Source of the DNA: Sulfitobacter sp. HGT1
GTDB taxonomy: Bacteria; Pseudomonadota; Alphaproteobacteria; Rhodobacterales; Rhodobacteraceae
Assembly: GCF_013282155.1 (NCBI RefSeq)
Contig: NZ_BLWI01000010.1
Location: 310,001-374,000 of the forward strand
DNA: 64,000 nucleotides
Reading direction: 5' to 3'
In this document: positions 10,066-18,520 of the stretch, one piece after another
Position numbering within the stretch: position 1 is the stretch's first letter
How the letters are laid out: each line of letters begins with the position of its first letter
The notes under the pieces: generated by a model
The model's input: only the letters and a program-made list of their open reading frames with translations
Databases searched by the model: none
Told to the model about the DNA's origin: nothing
Translations under genes and position numbers: made by a program

Positions 10066-10343
10066 TGCTGGTCGATTATCTGACATTCTGGTGGGTCTGG
10101 GTTTCCATCGCGCTGTTGCTGGGGCTGATCGAAATCCTGCTGCCCGGCAATATTTTCTTAGGCTTTGCCCTTGGGGCGTTGGCGATGGTACCTGTTGTTT
10201 TCCTGCTGCCTGAGGCAGGCACATCGCTGCTGCTGGCCGCCTTTGCAGGGCTGTCGCTGCTGTGCTGGATCGCCCTGCGGCTGGTGTTTCGCAAACAATC
10301 CAGCGGGGCGCGGATTGTGACACGCGATATTAACGAAGGTTAG
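10065..10343 (+). CDS. NfeD family membrane protein (short form)
   Basis: This is a 92-residue protein with about three hydrophobic helices (WWVWVSIALLLGLIEILLP onward) and a short basic C-terminus. It has the size of short NfeD-type partners of SPFH proteins and lacks the soluble protease domain of long forms. Its ATG shares one base with the stop of the SPFH gene, so the two are coupled and likely act together in the membrane. Confidence 0.8.
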   Translation: MLVDYLTFWWVWVSIALLLGLIEILLPGNIFLGFALGALAMVPVVFLLPEAGTSLLLAAFAGLSLLCWIALRLVFRKQSSGARIVTRDINEG

Positions 10344-10371
10344 ACCATCGTCGGTATCATGTTTGGCCAGC

Positions 10372-10418
10372 GTCCCGGGGCTCTGCCCCGAACCCCGGGA
10401 TGATTTACCATTTGGAAG
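10372..10418 (+). repeat. Divergent copy of the dispersed intergenic repeat
   Basis: A G/C hairpin (CCCGGGG ... CCCCGAACCCCGGG) is followed by ATGATTTACCATTTGGAAG. The layout of hairpin plus AT-rich tail matches the repeats at 32042, 49055 and 53911, but the tail has diverged. It may also end the SPFH-NfeD transcript. Confidence 0.4.
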
Positions 10419-10495
10419 CACCGCGTCACGCCTTGAGAAGCGCCAGGTGACCTGCTAGGCGGCAGCATTGATTCATCGGTGGCGGAGTATGTGGT

Positions 10496-11878
10496 ATGGA
10501 AGAGTTGAATTTCGGCTGGGAAGAATGGATTGCCCTGCCATCCCTTGGCCTGCCTGCGATCAAAGCCAAGATCGACACCGGTGCCAAGACATCGTCGCTG
10601 CATGCCCATGATATCGAAGTCTTCGGTTCGGACGCCAAACCAAAGGTGCGGTTCAATGTGCATCCGGTTGCCGGCAACGAAGATATCGTCATCACCTGCT
10701 CTGCCCCCATCATCGACCGCCGCGAGGTGACTTCGTCGAATGGCGAATCCGAATTGCGCTATGTGATTTCGACCACGTTGGATGTTGCCGGGCAAAGCTG
10801 GCCGATTGATATCACCCTGACCAATCGCGCAGGCATGGCCAGCCGGATGTTGCTGGGCCGGCAGGCGCTGACCGATCACATCACCATTTCCGCCACAGAA
10901 AAGCGCCTTCAGCCCGAGCTGAGCTATGACGTTTACCATTCTGCGGCCGTGCGCCACACCGCCCCCAAACGCGCGCTACGCATCGCCGTTCTAAGCCGTG
11001 AGGCCGAGAATTACTCGACCCGCCGCCTGGTCGAGGTTGGCGAGGCGCGCGGTCACACGGTCGAGGTGATCGACACCACGCGCTGCTATATGGCGATTAA
11101 CGCGATGGCCCCCGAAGTGCATTATGACGGCAAACGCCTGCCCCGATATGATGCCGTGATCCCGCGTATCGGTGCGTCTGTGACGCCCTATGGCTGTGCA
11201 GTAATCCGCCAGTTCGAAACCATCGGCACCTATTGTGTGAACGGATCAGCCGGCATTCTGGCCAGCCGCGACAAGCTGCATGCCCATCAGGTGTTGGCCT
11301 CCAAGAAGATCGGCATGCCCACCACTGCATTCGCCGCCTCGCCCAAGGACACGTCGAACCTGATGGCGCTTGTCGGCACCGCGCCGCTGATCGTGAAACT
11401 GCTGGAATCGACCCAAGGCAAAGGTGTCGTTCTGGCAGAAACCAAGAAAGCCGCCGAATCCGTGATCGACGCCTTTCGCGGCCTCAAGGCGAATTTTCTG
11501 GTGCAGGATTTCGTCAAGGAAGCCGCCGGCGAAGACATCCGCTGTCTGGTGATTGACGGCAAGGTCGTCGCCGCGATGAAACGCACCGGCGCGGAGGGCG
11601 ATTTCAGATCGAACCTGCACCGGGGCGGATCGGCCAAAGTGGTCCGGATCACCAAGCAGGAACGCGATACGGCCCTGCGGGCGGCGCGGGCGTTCGGCTT
11701 GGGCAAGGCGGGCGTTGACCTGCTGCGCTCCGAAACCGGGCCAAAGGTGCTTGAGGTGAATTCATCACCCGGTTTCGAGGGAATCGAGAAAGCGACCGGC
11801 AAGGATATCGTCGGGATGCTTTATGGTATGATCGAGGCCCGCGTGAAGCCGCAACCGGTGCGCAAACGCAAGGGATGA
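10496..11878 (+). CDS. Fused retropepsin-like (RimB-type) domain and RimK ATP-grasp glutamate ligase
   Basis: This is a 460-residue two-domain protein. Residues 1-150 resemble the Zn_protease/RimB family, with the aspartic-protease-like [11 protein letters not shown] at 27-37 and a second LGRQAL element near 122. Residues from about 160 form a RimK-type ATP-grasp ligase ([31 protein letters not shown], and the metal-site [12 protein letters not shown]). RimK ligases add glutamates to ribosomal protein S6 or other acceptors; RimB is normally a separate protein that modulates RimK. The fusion suggests one polypeptide carries both activities. The acceptor substrate is not known from sequence. 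Confidence 0.85.
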   Translation: MEELNFGWEEWIALPSLGLPAIKAKIDTGAKTSSLHAHDIEVFGSDAKPKVRFNVHPVAGNEDIVITCSAPIIDRREVTSSNGESELRYVISTTLDVAGQSWPIDITLTNRAGMASRMLLGRQALTDHITISATEKRLQPELSYDVYHSAAVRHTAPKRALRIAVLSREAENYSTRRLVEVGEARGHTVEVIDTTRCYMAINAMAPEVHYDGKRLPRYDAVIPRIGASVTPYGCAVIRQFETIGTYCVNGSAGILASRDKLHAHQVLASKKIGMPTTAFAASPKDTSNLMALVGTAPLIVKLLESTQGKGVVLAETKKAAESVIDAFRGLKANFLVQDFVKEAAGEDIRCLVIDGKVVAAMKRTGAEGDFRSNLHRGGSAKVVRITKQERDTALRAARAFGLGKAGVDLLRSETGPKVLEVNSSPGFEGIEKATGKDIVGMLYGMIEARVKPQPVRKRKG

Positions 11879-11953
11879 TTAGGGATTTGCCCCTCTGGAC
11901 GCTGGGCCCAGTAATCCCTATATAAAGTGTCAGAAATAGAAGCGAGGCCCCCG

Positions 11954-12316
11954 ATGACCGACAGCACCCAACCCCTTGAAGGGGCACCGTTGATTGCGCC
12001 CTCTACCACCGACCATCCGCTGTACGAGCAGATCGTCGAGGCCTGCCGCACGGTCTATGACCCTGAGATTCCGGTCAATATTTACGAGCTGGGATTGATT
12101 TATACCATTGATATAAATCCCGAAAGCGAAGTGAACATCAAGATGTCGTTGACAGCGCCGGGCTGCCCTGTTGCCGGTGAAATGCCAGGTTGGGTTGCCG
12201 ATGCGGTCGAACCCCTGCCCGGCGTCAAAACCGTCGATGTCGAACTGGTCTGGGAGCCACCATGGGGCATGGACATGATGTCTGACGAAGCCCGTCTCGA
12301 GCTTGGGTTCATGTAA
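11954..12316 (+). CDS. sufT: SufT-type MIP18/DUF59 iron-sulfur assembly protein
   Basis: This is a 120-residue single-domain MIP18 protein with the family landmarks VYDPEIPVNIYELGLIY and LTAPGCPVAGEMP, the latter holding the conserved cysteine. SufT proteins help deliver Fe-S clusters to client proteins. The ATG at 11954 is preferred over a GTG at 11927 because AGCGAGG precedes it. The rest of the suf operon is not here, but an A-type carrier follows 257 bases downstream, after a terminator. The Fe-S role is by family. Confidence 0.9.
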   Translation: MTDSTQPLEGAPLIAPSTTDHPLYEQIVEACRTVYDPEIPVNIYELGLIYTIDINPESEVNIKMSLTAPGCPVAGEMPGWVADAVEPLPGVKTVDVELVWEPPWGMDMMSDEARLELGFM

Positions 12317-12358
12317 GATCCGCTTTGCAGGCCCCTCACAGCACCATCGCATGATGTC

Positions 12359-12393
12359 AACATCCGGCAGCAACACAGCTCCCGGATGTTTTC
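12359..12393 (+). terminator. Rho-independent terminator after sufT
   Basis: AACATCCGG pairs with CCGGATGTT and a short T-run follows, about 43 bases past the sufT stop. It indicates that the downstream A-type carrier has its own promoter. Confidence 0.75.
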
Positions 12394-12573
12394 AATTCCA
12401 GGGCACCCGACCTGCGGACCACAATTGCAGGCGGTTTGAGGCAATTGCAGCGGCCTCCCGCCACGCCGCCTCTCACCCGCGCCTCCGAAATGCAGCGCGG
12501 CTTTGGTCAATTTCACCGCTACCGCTTGAGAATGCGCCCACAACCCCCTATCTTTGCCGTAACAGGAGTATCA

Positions 12574-12921
12574 ATGATGTTCGCGATCCCCGGTAAGCAA
12601 GCTGTCACAATCACCCCGAAAGCCGCCACGCAAATCAGCAAGCTGATGACGCAGGCAGGCCATGCAGGGCTGCGCATTGGCATCAAAAAGGGCGGCTGCG
12701 CGGGCATGGAATACACCATGGAATACGTCAACGAACCCGACGCCAATGACGAGGTCGTCGAACAGGACGGCGCGCGGGTGCTGATCGCCCCGATGGCGCA
12801 GATGTTCCTTTTTGGCACCGAGATTGATTACGAAACCTCGCTGCTGGAATCCGGCTTCAAATTCCGCAACCCCAACGTGACCGAAGCCTGCGGCTGCGGT
12901 GAATCAATCAAATTCGGCTGA
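12574..12921 (+). CDS. HesB/IscA/SufA-type A-type iron-sulfur carrier
   Basis: This is a 115-residue Fe-S carrier with the three cluster-ligand cysteines in KKGGCAGMEY and EACGCGESIKFG. The ATG at 12574 has AACAGGAG eight bases upstream; the longer open frame upstream is not supported by family length. SufA, IscA and ErpA cannot be separated confidently by eye. Its position after sufT fits a role in loading clusters onto apo-proteins. Confidence 0.93.
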   Translation: MMFAIPGKQAVTITPKAATQISKLMTQAGHAGLRIGIKKGGCAGMEYTMEYVNEPDANDEVVEQDGARVLIAPMAQMFLFGTEIDYETSLLESGFKFRNPNVTEACGCGESIKFG

Positions 12922-12941
12922 TCGCCCTGCAACTGATGCAG

Positions 12942-12955
12942 TGTTAGCGCTGTCA
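12942..12955 (+). promoter_or_regulatory. LacI-type operator candidate upstream of tpiA
   Basis: TGTTAGCGCTGTCA is a near palindrome around TTAGCGCT, 72 bases before the tpiA start. Together with the following CA it closely matches the site before gapA at 46009 (16-base match with one difference). Related sites precede gapB and lpdA. Confidence 0.55.
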
Positions 12956-13027
12956 CAGACACCCTAGTCGTTGCCCCGTTCCGGCCCCGCTGCTATCCCG
13001 TTGTAAAAGAACAAAAGGGATATCGTC

Positions 13028-13777
13028 ATGCGTCGTAAACTTGCCGCCGGAAACTGGAAGATGAATGGCACGGCTGCCGCGCTGTCCGAACTGGTTGAAC
13101 TGGCCCGGCAGGTGACCCCGGCCGATGCCGAAACCCTGATTTGCCCGCCTGCCCCCCTGCTTTATCCCGCCTGTGACAAACTGCGCGGCACTGCCATCGC
13201 GATTGGTGCCCAAGATTGCCACGCGCAACCCGCCGGAGCCTTTACCGGTGATATTTCGGCAGGGATGGTGGCGGATACCGGGGCGACTTACGTGATCCTT
13301 GGCCATTCGGAACGCCGCGATCTGCACGCTGAAACAGACGCCGATGTCGCCGCCAAGGCGGGCGCGGCATGGGGCGCAGGGCTGACCGCCATTATTTGCA
13401 TCGGCGAAAGCGGCGAAGACCGCGCGGCGGACAAGACCCTCGATGTTATCGCTGGCCAATTGGCAGGCTCCCTGCCCGATCATGCCACGGGCGAAAATAC
13501 CGTGATCGCCTATGAACCCATCTGGGCCATCGGCACGGGCAAGACCCCGACTCTCGATCAAATCATCGAGGTGCATGATTTCATCCGCGCCCGCCTGACC
13601 GGCCGATTTGGCCAGCAAACCGGTGATGCGATCCGCCTGCTCTATGGCGGCTCGGTCAAACCCGACAATGCCGCCGAAATCTTTACCGCTGAAAATGTCG
13701 ATGGGGCCCTTGTTGGCGGTGCCAGCCTCAAGGCCGCTGATTTCGCCCCGATCATCAAGGCCCTCTCCCGGGCCTGA
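13028..13777 (+). CDS. tpiA: Triose-phosphate isomerase
   Basis: TpiA interconverts dihydroxyacetone phosphate and glyceraldehyde-3-phosphate. The 249-residue protein has the full set of active-site motifs: the lysine in AAGNWKMNG, the histidine in GHSERR, the glutamate in [14 protein letters not shown] with the flexible loop, and the phosphate-binding LYGGSV. The ATG at 13028 follows AAAAGGGATATCGTC. It is monocistronic, with a strong terminator after it and an operator-like palindrome before it that is shared with the gap genes. Confidence 0.98.
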   Translation: MRRKLAAGNWKMNGTAAALSELVELARQVTPADAETLICPPAPLLYPACDKLRGTAIAIGAQDCHAQPAGAFTGDISAGMVADTGATYVILGHSERRDLHAETDADVAAKAGAAWGAGLTAIICIGESGEDRAADKTLDVIAGQLAGSLPDHATGENTVIAYEPIWAIGTGKTPTLDQIIEVHDFIRARLTGRFGQQTGDAIRLLYGGSVKPDNAAEIFTAENVDGALVGGASLKAADFAPIIKALSRA

Positions 13778-13778
13778 T

Positions 13779-13801
13779 TTCATTTTGCTAAATAAACTCA
13801 C
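13779..13801 (-). repeat. AT-rich tail of the dispersed intergenic repeat
   Basis: Read on the minus strand, GAGTTTATTTAGCAAAATGA differs by one base from the consensus tail of the copies at 32042, 49055 and 53943. The G/C hairpin half is absent; the tpiA terminator follows instead. Confidence 0.55.
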
Positions 13802-13815
13802 GGCACCACAGACGC

Positions 13816-13854
13816 AAAAGGGCGGCACGTCGATCTGACATGCCGCCCTTTTTC
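13816..13854. terminator. Bidirectional terminator between tpiA and dctM
   Basis: AAAGGGCGGCA pairs with TGCCGCCCTTT, with T-runs on both strands. It sits between the converging tpiA and dctM genes. Confidence 0.9.
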
Positions 13855-13874
13855 TGTTTTCAATCCGCTGCTTG

Positions 13875-15251
13875 CTAGCGGACCAGAACCTCTGGCCCCA
13901 TCATCAACGTCGGCAACCAGGTCGAAATGATCGGGATGTAGGTGATCATGATCAGGAACACGAACAGGACGGCGGTAAAGGGCAGTGCTGCCTTGACCAC
14001 ATTCATCATCGGCATGTTCGCCACGCCCGAGGTCACGAAGAGGTTCAGACCAACGGGGGGGGTAATCATCCCGATTTCCATGTTCACAACCATGATGATG
14101 CCCAGATGGATCGGGTCGATGCCCAGCTCCATCGCGATGGGGAACACCAGCGGTGCAACGATGATCAACAGGCCCGACGGCTCCATGAACTGGCCGCCGA
14201 TCAACAAGATCACGTTGACGATGATCAGGAACATGATCGGTCCAAAGCCCGCGCTCAGCATCGCGGCCGAGATCTGCTGCGGGATTTGTTCGTCGGTCAG
14301 AACATGTTTCAGGATCAGCGCGTTGGCGATTATGAACATCAGCGTGACGGTCAGTTTGCCGGCCTCGAACAGGGTATCGCGAACATCGCGGTGAAAGAAC
14401 ACAGTGACCAGCGCCAGCGGTTTGCGCAGCAGTGACGTATTGCTGCCCTCGCCTTTGGTGTGCAACGGCCCCATGTCGCGATAGACGAAACAGGCGATAA
14501 AGAACGCATAGACAGCGGCCACAGCGGCGGCTTCGGTGGGGGTAAAGATACCGCCATAGATGCCGCCCAGAATGATCACGATCAGCATCAGGCCCCAGCC
14601 CGCTTCACGCCCCGAGGCAAAGACTTCGCCCCAGCCGCGCCATTCACCCTGTGGCAGTTTCTTGACCCGCGCCATGATGTAGATCGTCAGCATCAGCATG
14701 AAGCCAGCCATCAAGCCGGGGATCACACCCGCCAGGAACATACGGCCCACGGATACATCTGTGGCCGATGCATAGACAACCATCACGATGGAGGGTGGGA
14801 TCAGGATGCCCAAGGTGCCCGCGTTGGCGATCACGCCTGCCGCGAATTCCTTGGTATAGCCGGTTTCACGCATACCTGCGATCACGATGGACCCGATGGC
14901 AACCACGGTGGCGGGCGACGACCCGGACAGGGCCGCAAACATCATACAGGCGAAAACACCCGCAATCGCCAGACCGCCCGGGAAATGCCCGACCAGCGCG
15001 ATGGAGAACCGGATGATCCGTTTCGCCACCCCCCCGGTCGACATGAAGGACGAGGCCAGCACGAAGAACGGGATCGCCAGCAGGGTATAGTGCCCCGCCA
15101 TCGCCTGAAAGAAGGTCTGCGCAATCGACGCCAGCGACGAATCCGACAGCACCAGCAGGAATATGATGGATGAAAAGCCGAGGCTGACAGCGATGGGCAA
15201 ACCCAGCAGCATCAAGCCGACAATCATCAGAAATAGAATGAGGACTTCCAT
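13875..15251 (-). CDS. dctM: TRAP transporter large permease (DctM)
   Basis: This is the main membrane channel of a TRAP transporter, which moves carboxylates across the inner membrane using a sodium or proton gradient. The 458-residue protein is hydrophobic throughout, with about 12 membrane segments and family motifs such as GSSPATVVAIGSIV, LIPPSIVMVVYA and TPPVGLNLFV. It is the last gene of dctPQM and starts five bases after dctQ ends. With the neighbouring DctB/DctD pair, succinate, malate or fumarate is the likely substrate. Confidence 0.95.
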   Translation of the reverse strand: MEVLILFLMIVGLMLLGLPIAVSLGFSSIIFLLVLSDSSLASIAQTFFQAMAGHYTLLAIPFFVLASSFMSTGGVAKRIIRFSIALVGHFPGGLAIAGVFACMMFAALSGSSPATVVAIGSIVIAGMRETGYTKEFAAGVIANAGTLGILIPPSIVMVVYASATDVSVGRMFLAGVIPGLMAGFMLMLTIYIMARVKKLPQGEWRGWGEVFASGREAGWGLMLIVIILGGIYGGIFTPTEAAAVAAVYAFFIACFVYRDMGPLHTKGEGSNTSLLRKPLALVTVFFHRDVRDTLFEAGKLTVTLMFIIANALILKHVLTDEQIPQQISAAMLSAGFGPIMFLIIVNVILLIGGQFMEPSGLLIIVAPLVFPIAMELGIDPIHLGIIMVVNMEIGMITPPVGLNLFVTSGVANMPMMNVVKAALPFTAVLFVFLIMITYIPIISTWLPTLMMGPEVLVR

Positions 15252-15255
15252 CCGG

Positions 15256-15936
15256 TTAATCTCCCGCGTTCATATGTTTGACGGCCTCGATATCGTCCTC
15301 GGCCTCGTGGCTGACGATCAGGCTGGTTGAGACTCCGGTGAAAATCCGCACGCCCGCCTGAATAAAACGGAACAGCAGCAACGCCATGCCCAAGGGCAGC
15401 ATCGCATAGGGGATAAAACGCGGCAGTTTTTCATAGGCTTCGCCCTGGTTCATCGACGCCTCGATAAAGCGCAGCCAGTCGGGCATCGGCATATCGACGG
15501 TCGAATACCACGCCTGATCGCGGCTGTTTTCAAACCCGGTGGGGAACCAGCGGCCCGATGTGGCATCAAGCCCCGCAAACGGTGCCCAGTAATCCCATGC
15601 GCCTTTCAGCAACAGCATCGCGTAGAAGATGCAGACGACCGAAGCGATCAAGGCCAGCACGCGGCGTACAGGGGATGAGAACAGGTTGATAACGGCGTCG
15701 ACACCCAGATGGCCTGTGACTTTCACCGCATAGCTCATTCCGAAAAGAACCAGCCAGGCGAATAGAAAGGTCACCGCTTCGAGGCCCCAGATCAGGCCGG
15801 TGTTGAAACCGTAGCGCAAGACGACGTTGATGAAGGTGATGATCGTCATCAGGCCCAAGATCACGGCAATCGCCGTTTCCTCGAACTCGTGCACGATCCG
15901 GCCCAAGGCCGATGTGGGTTGATATCCAGATGACAT
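15256..15936 (-). CDS. dctQ: TRAP transporter small permease (DctQ)
   Basis: This is a 226-residue membrane protein with four main hydrophobic segments, including VILGLMTIITFINVVLRY near the N-terminus, as in DctQ proteins. It forms a complex with DctM. A hairpin with a T-run lies between dctP and this gene, which would lower its expression relative to the binding protein. Confidence 0.92.
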   Translation of the reverse strand: MSSGYQPTSALGRIVHEFEETAIAVILGLMTIITFINVVLRYGFNTGLIWGLEAVTFLFAWLVLFGMSYAVKVTGHLGVDAVINLFSSPVRRVLALIASVVCIFYAMLLLKGAWDYWAPFAGLDATSGRWFPTGFENSRDQAWYSTVDMPMPDWLRFIEASMNQGEAYEKLPRFIPYAMLPLGMALLLFRFIQAGVRIFTGVSTSLIVSHEAEDDIEAVKHMNAGD

Positions 15937-15996
15937 GAAAAACTCCGCTGAAATGCAGAAAGCTGGCAGGTGTGCAGGGTGCCCTGGCGGCCAGAT

Positions 15997-16030
15997 GAAA
16001 AAATGCCCCGCCCATTACAGGCGGGACATT
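15997..16030 (-). terminator. Intra-operon terminator between dctP and dctQ
   Basis: A 10-bp stem (ATGTCCCGCC / GGCGGGGCAT, one U-G pair) is followed by six T residues on the minus strand. Partial termination here would give more binding protein than permease, a common design in binding-protein transporters. Confidence 0.8.
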
Positions 16031-16041
16031 CATTTAAACGT

Positions 16042-17043
16042 TTAGTGTTTTGCGTTGATCGCTTGGGCAGCGTCGATGTTTTCCTGGCCAACATCTGCCT
16101 GGAACTCGGACCAAACCGGCATCATCGCATCAACCCAGACCTGGCGTGCATCTGCGTCCAGCTCGATGATGGTCGAACCGGCATCCAGAACCGCCTGGCG
16201 TGCGTTGCTGTCGACTTCGCCCACGGCCGCGTTACGCGCTACGGTGACTTCTTCCAGAATTGTGGCAAGCTGTGTGCGCACGTCGTCTGGCAGGCCGTTC
16301 CACCAATCGGTCGATGTCACGACCATATAGTCGATGATACCGTGGTTGGTTTCGGTGATACCGTCCTGAACTTCAAAGAACTTCTGGCCGTAGATGTTGG
16401 ACCAGGTGTTTTCCTGACCGTCCACAACGCCGGTTTGCAGCGCGCCATATACTTCGGAGAACGCCATTGGCTGCGGGGAAACGCCGATCGCTTCCATCTG
16501 TGCCTTGATCACGTCAGATGCCTGAACGCGGAATTTCAGACCGTTTGCATCGGATGGTGTGTTCAGTGGCTTGTTGGCAGACATCTGCTTCATGCCGTTG
16601 TGCCAGAATTGCAGACCGGACAGACCGCGACGCTCCATCGAGGCTTTCATCGCCTGACCTGTTTCGGAGTTCTGGAACTCGTCCACCGCTTCGATGTTCT
16701 TGAACATGAACGGAAGGTCGAAGATGCGGAATTGCTTGGTGAACTGTTCGAATTTGGACAGCGAAGGTGCGGCCAGTTGAACATCGCCTTGCAGCATGGC
16801 TTCGAGAACCTGATCATCGTTGTACAATGTCGAGTTCGGGAACACTTCCATGCAGGCTTTGCCGTTCATCTCTGTGTTTACGCGCTCGGCAAGCAGGGTG
16901 GCAGCGATGCCTTTTGGGTGCTTGTCGGTGTTTGTCACGTGGCTGAACTTGATCAGGATTTCGCCGTCGTCACATGCGGCAGATACGGCACCTGCGCTCA
17001 CGGAAAGGGTCAGCGCAACTGCGGCTGTTGTCAGGAATTTCAT
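16042..17043 (-). CDS. dctP: TRAP dicarboxylate-binding protein (DctP)
   Basis: This is the periplasmic solute-binding subunit, 333 residues, with a signal peptide (MKFLTTAAVALTLSVSAGAV) cut near SAACDDGE. DctP family features include the LIKFSHVTNTDKHPKG N-terminus, the carboxylate-binding arginine in LKFRVQASDVIKAQMEAIG, and the VDGQENTWSNIYGQKF segment. The start has GGGAGGAGACACCAC upstream. Two DctD-type operator boxes lie about 200 bases upstream. Confidence 0.95.
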   Translation of the reverse strand: MKFLTTAAVALTLSVSAGAVSAACDDGEILIKFSHVTNTDKHPKGIAATLLAERVNTEMNGKACMEVFPNSTLYNDDQVLEAMLQGDVQLAAPSLSKFEQFTKQFRIFDLPFMFKNIEAVDEFQNSETGQAMKASMERRGLSGLQFWHNGMKQMSANKPLNTPSDANGLKFRVQASDVIKAQMEAIGVSPQPMAFSEVYGALQTGVVDGQENTWSNIYGQKFFEVQDGITETNHGIIDYMVVTSTDWWNGLPDDVRTQLATILEEVTVARNAAVGEVDSNARQAVLDAGSTIIELDADARQVWVDAMMPVWSEFQADVGQENIDAAQAINAKH

Positions 17044-17110
17044 GTGGTGTCTCCTCCCAGAGAACTGATTTTAGGGTCTCGGCAATCGGGTGACCGACTG
17101 CGATGGAAAG

Positions 17111-17139
17111 AGTAGAACGCCAAACCGCGACCCGTACAA
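17111..17139 (-). promoter_or_regulatory. Candidate sigma70-type promoter for dctP
   Basis: On the minus strand, TTGTAC and TCTACT are 17 bases apart (four of six matches to each consensus element). I looked for a sigma54 GG-N10-GC promoter in the same region and found only a poor match. This is a weak prediction. Confidence 0.25.
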
Positions 17140-17238
17140 GCCTGTCGAGGCGGCCAGATTTTCAACCAGGAAAGCGCAATGTTTTTCGCCGCTTAGCGGA
17201 TTTTCGCCGATTGGCCGGCAGAATGGCGATCTGGCGAT

Positions 17239-17254
17239 GTGCGAAAAGCCGCAC
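17239..17254 (-). promoter_or_regulatory. DctD-type operator box 2 upstream of dctP
   Basis: The plus-strand sequence GTGCGAAAAGCCGCAC differs at only two positions from box 1 at 17271-17286. The boxes are 32 bases apart, about three helical turns, so they lie on the same face of the DNA. Confidence 0.6.
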
Positions 17255-17268
17255 GGTGCTTTTGGCGG

Positions 17269-17288
17269 TTGTGCGGAAAACCGCACAA
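17269..17288 (-). promoter_or_regulatory. DctD-type operator box 1 upstream of dctP
   Basis: TTGTGCGG and CCGCACAA form a perfect 8-bp inverted repeat with four bases between. GTGCGG-N4-CCGCAC resembles the DctD upstream activating sites I know from rhizobial dctA promoters. It touches the end of the dctD gene. Confidence 0.7.
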
Positions 17289-17290
17289 AC

Positions 17291-18520
17291 TCAGGTGCGG
17301 TAATCCTCGGCGCGAATCCCGTAGCGTGTCAGCTTGTCATAGAATGTCTTGCGCGGCAGTTTCAGCGTCAGGGCCGCGGCACTGGCCTGCCCCCCCGCCC
17401 GCTTGAGCGCGGCCCGCAGCAGCGACTGTTCGACCTGCGCCATCTGTTCGGCCAGTCCCAGTTCCGCATCCGGTGCCGTATCCTCGGCCACCCCCATGAC
17501 AAACCGCATCGCCGCCGACATCAGGGCGCGCGCATTGCCCGGCCAGTCCTGCGCCATCAGATCCGCAATCACCTGAGGCGAGATCGGCGGGACGGCAAGG
17601 CCGGATTGTTCCGCCGCCTGATCCACATAGCGCCGGAACAGGATCGGAATATCCTCGGGCCGCTCTGCCAGTGACGGTATCCGCACCGGCATCACCTCAA
17701 GCCGGTAGTACAGATCGGCGTGAAACCGTCCCTCGCCGACCAACGCGGACAAATCATGGGTGCTGCCCGCGATCAGCCGCATCTCGGTCCCGCCTTCCAG
17801 CGCTTCGATCAGGGTCAACTGGGTCTGCGCGGGCAATTGTGTCACCTCGTCCAGAAACAGACTGCCACCCGCCGCTGTGGCAAGCGCATCGGTCAGATCG
17901 GCAGGGGCCAGCCCGCCCCCTGCACGTTTGACAAACGGGGCTTTTGAGCGCGCGGAAGACAGGTGAATGACCTCGGCGATCTTGGAAATGCCCGATCCAT
18001 AGGGGCCGATCACCAGCACCTCGGCATCGGTGGCGGCGGCACGGCGCACCTTGCCCCGCAAGGTTTCCGCAAGGGTCGAGCTGCCAAAGATCAGCCGCGC
18101 TGCCGGATCGCCGCTTTCGACCATTTGCAGCAGACGCCGGTTTTCCAACACCAGCATCCGGGTTTTCAACGCCCGCTCGATCACCGCCAGCAGGGCGACG
18201 GGCGCACAGGGTTTTTCCAGAAAATCAAAGGCCCCCGCCTCCATCGCGCGCACGGCCATGGGAATGTCACCTTCGCCGGTCAGCAAGATCACCGGCAGAT
18301 CGGGGTCTTTATCCTGCGCGTAATCGAGCAAATGAAACCCGTCGCGCCCCGGCATCCGCATGTCTGACAGGATAATGCCGTCAAACGAAGCGGTAATCCG
18401 GTCTTTTGCCGCGACAAAAGACCCCGCCACGATGACGTCGATATCGGCCAGTTCCAGCGTCTGCGCCAAGGCCTCGCGGACATGGGAATCATCATCAACC
18501 AGCAAAACGGTTCTGCTCAT
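17291..18520 (-). CDS. dctD: DctD-like response regulator with degenerate AAA+ domain
   Basis: This 409-residue NtrC-class regulator has a receiver domain with phospho-acceptor Asp53 (LSDMRMPG), a central AAA+ domain and a C-terminal Fis-type helix-turn-helix (KLPRKTFYDKLTRYGI). The AAA+ part is abnormal. Walker A reads GPYGSGIS at 172-179, with Ile in place of Lys; the GAFTGA loop is absent because about 30 residues before Walker B GGSLFLDE are replaced; and the first arginine finger is His (FHADLYYRL). Such a protein is unlikely to drive sigma54 polymerase. It overlaps dctB by four bases. Confidence 0.9.
   Translation of the reverse strand: MSRTVLLVDDDSHVREALAQTLELADIDVIVAGSFVAAKDRITASFDGIILSDMRMPGRDGFHLLDYAQDKDPDLPVILLTGEGDIPMAVRAMEAGAFDFLEKPCAPVALLAVIERALKTRMLVLENRRLLQMVESGDPAARLIFGSSTLAETLRGKVRRAAATDAEVLVIGPYGSGISKIAEVIHLSSARSKAPFVKRAGGGLAPADLTDALATAAGGSLFLDEVTQLPAQTQLTLIEALEGGTEMRLIAGSTHDLSALVGEGRFHADLYYRLEVMPVRIPSLAERPEDIPILFRRYVDQAAEQSGLAVPPISPQVIADLMAQDWPGNARALMSAAMRFVMGVAEDTAPDAELGLAEQMAQVEQSLLRAALKRAGGQASAAALTLKLPRKTFYDKLTRYGIRAEDYRT

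Noticed and set aside
17044-17238. Possible sigma54 promoter for dctP
   Set aside because: The only GG-N10-GC arrangement found (near the GTCGCGG stretch) lacks the TTGC element and the rest of the -24 consensus; the resident DctD also lacks GAFTGA.
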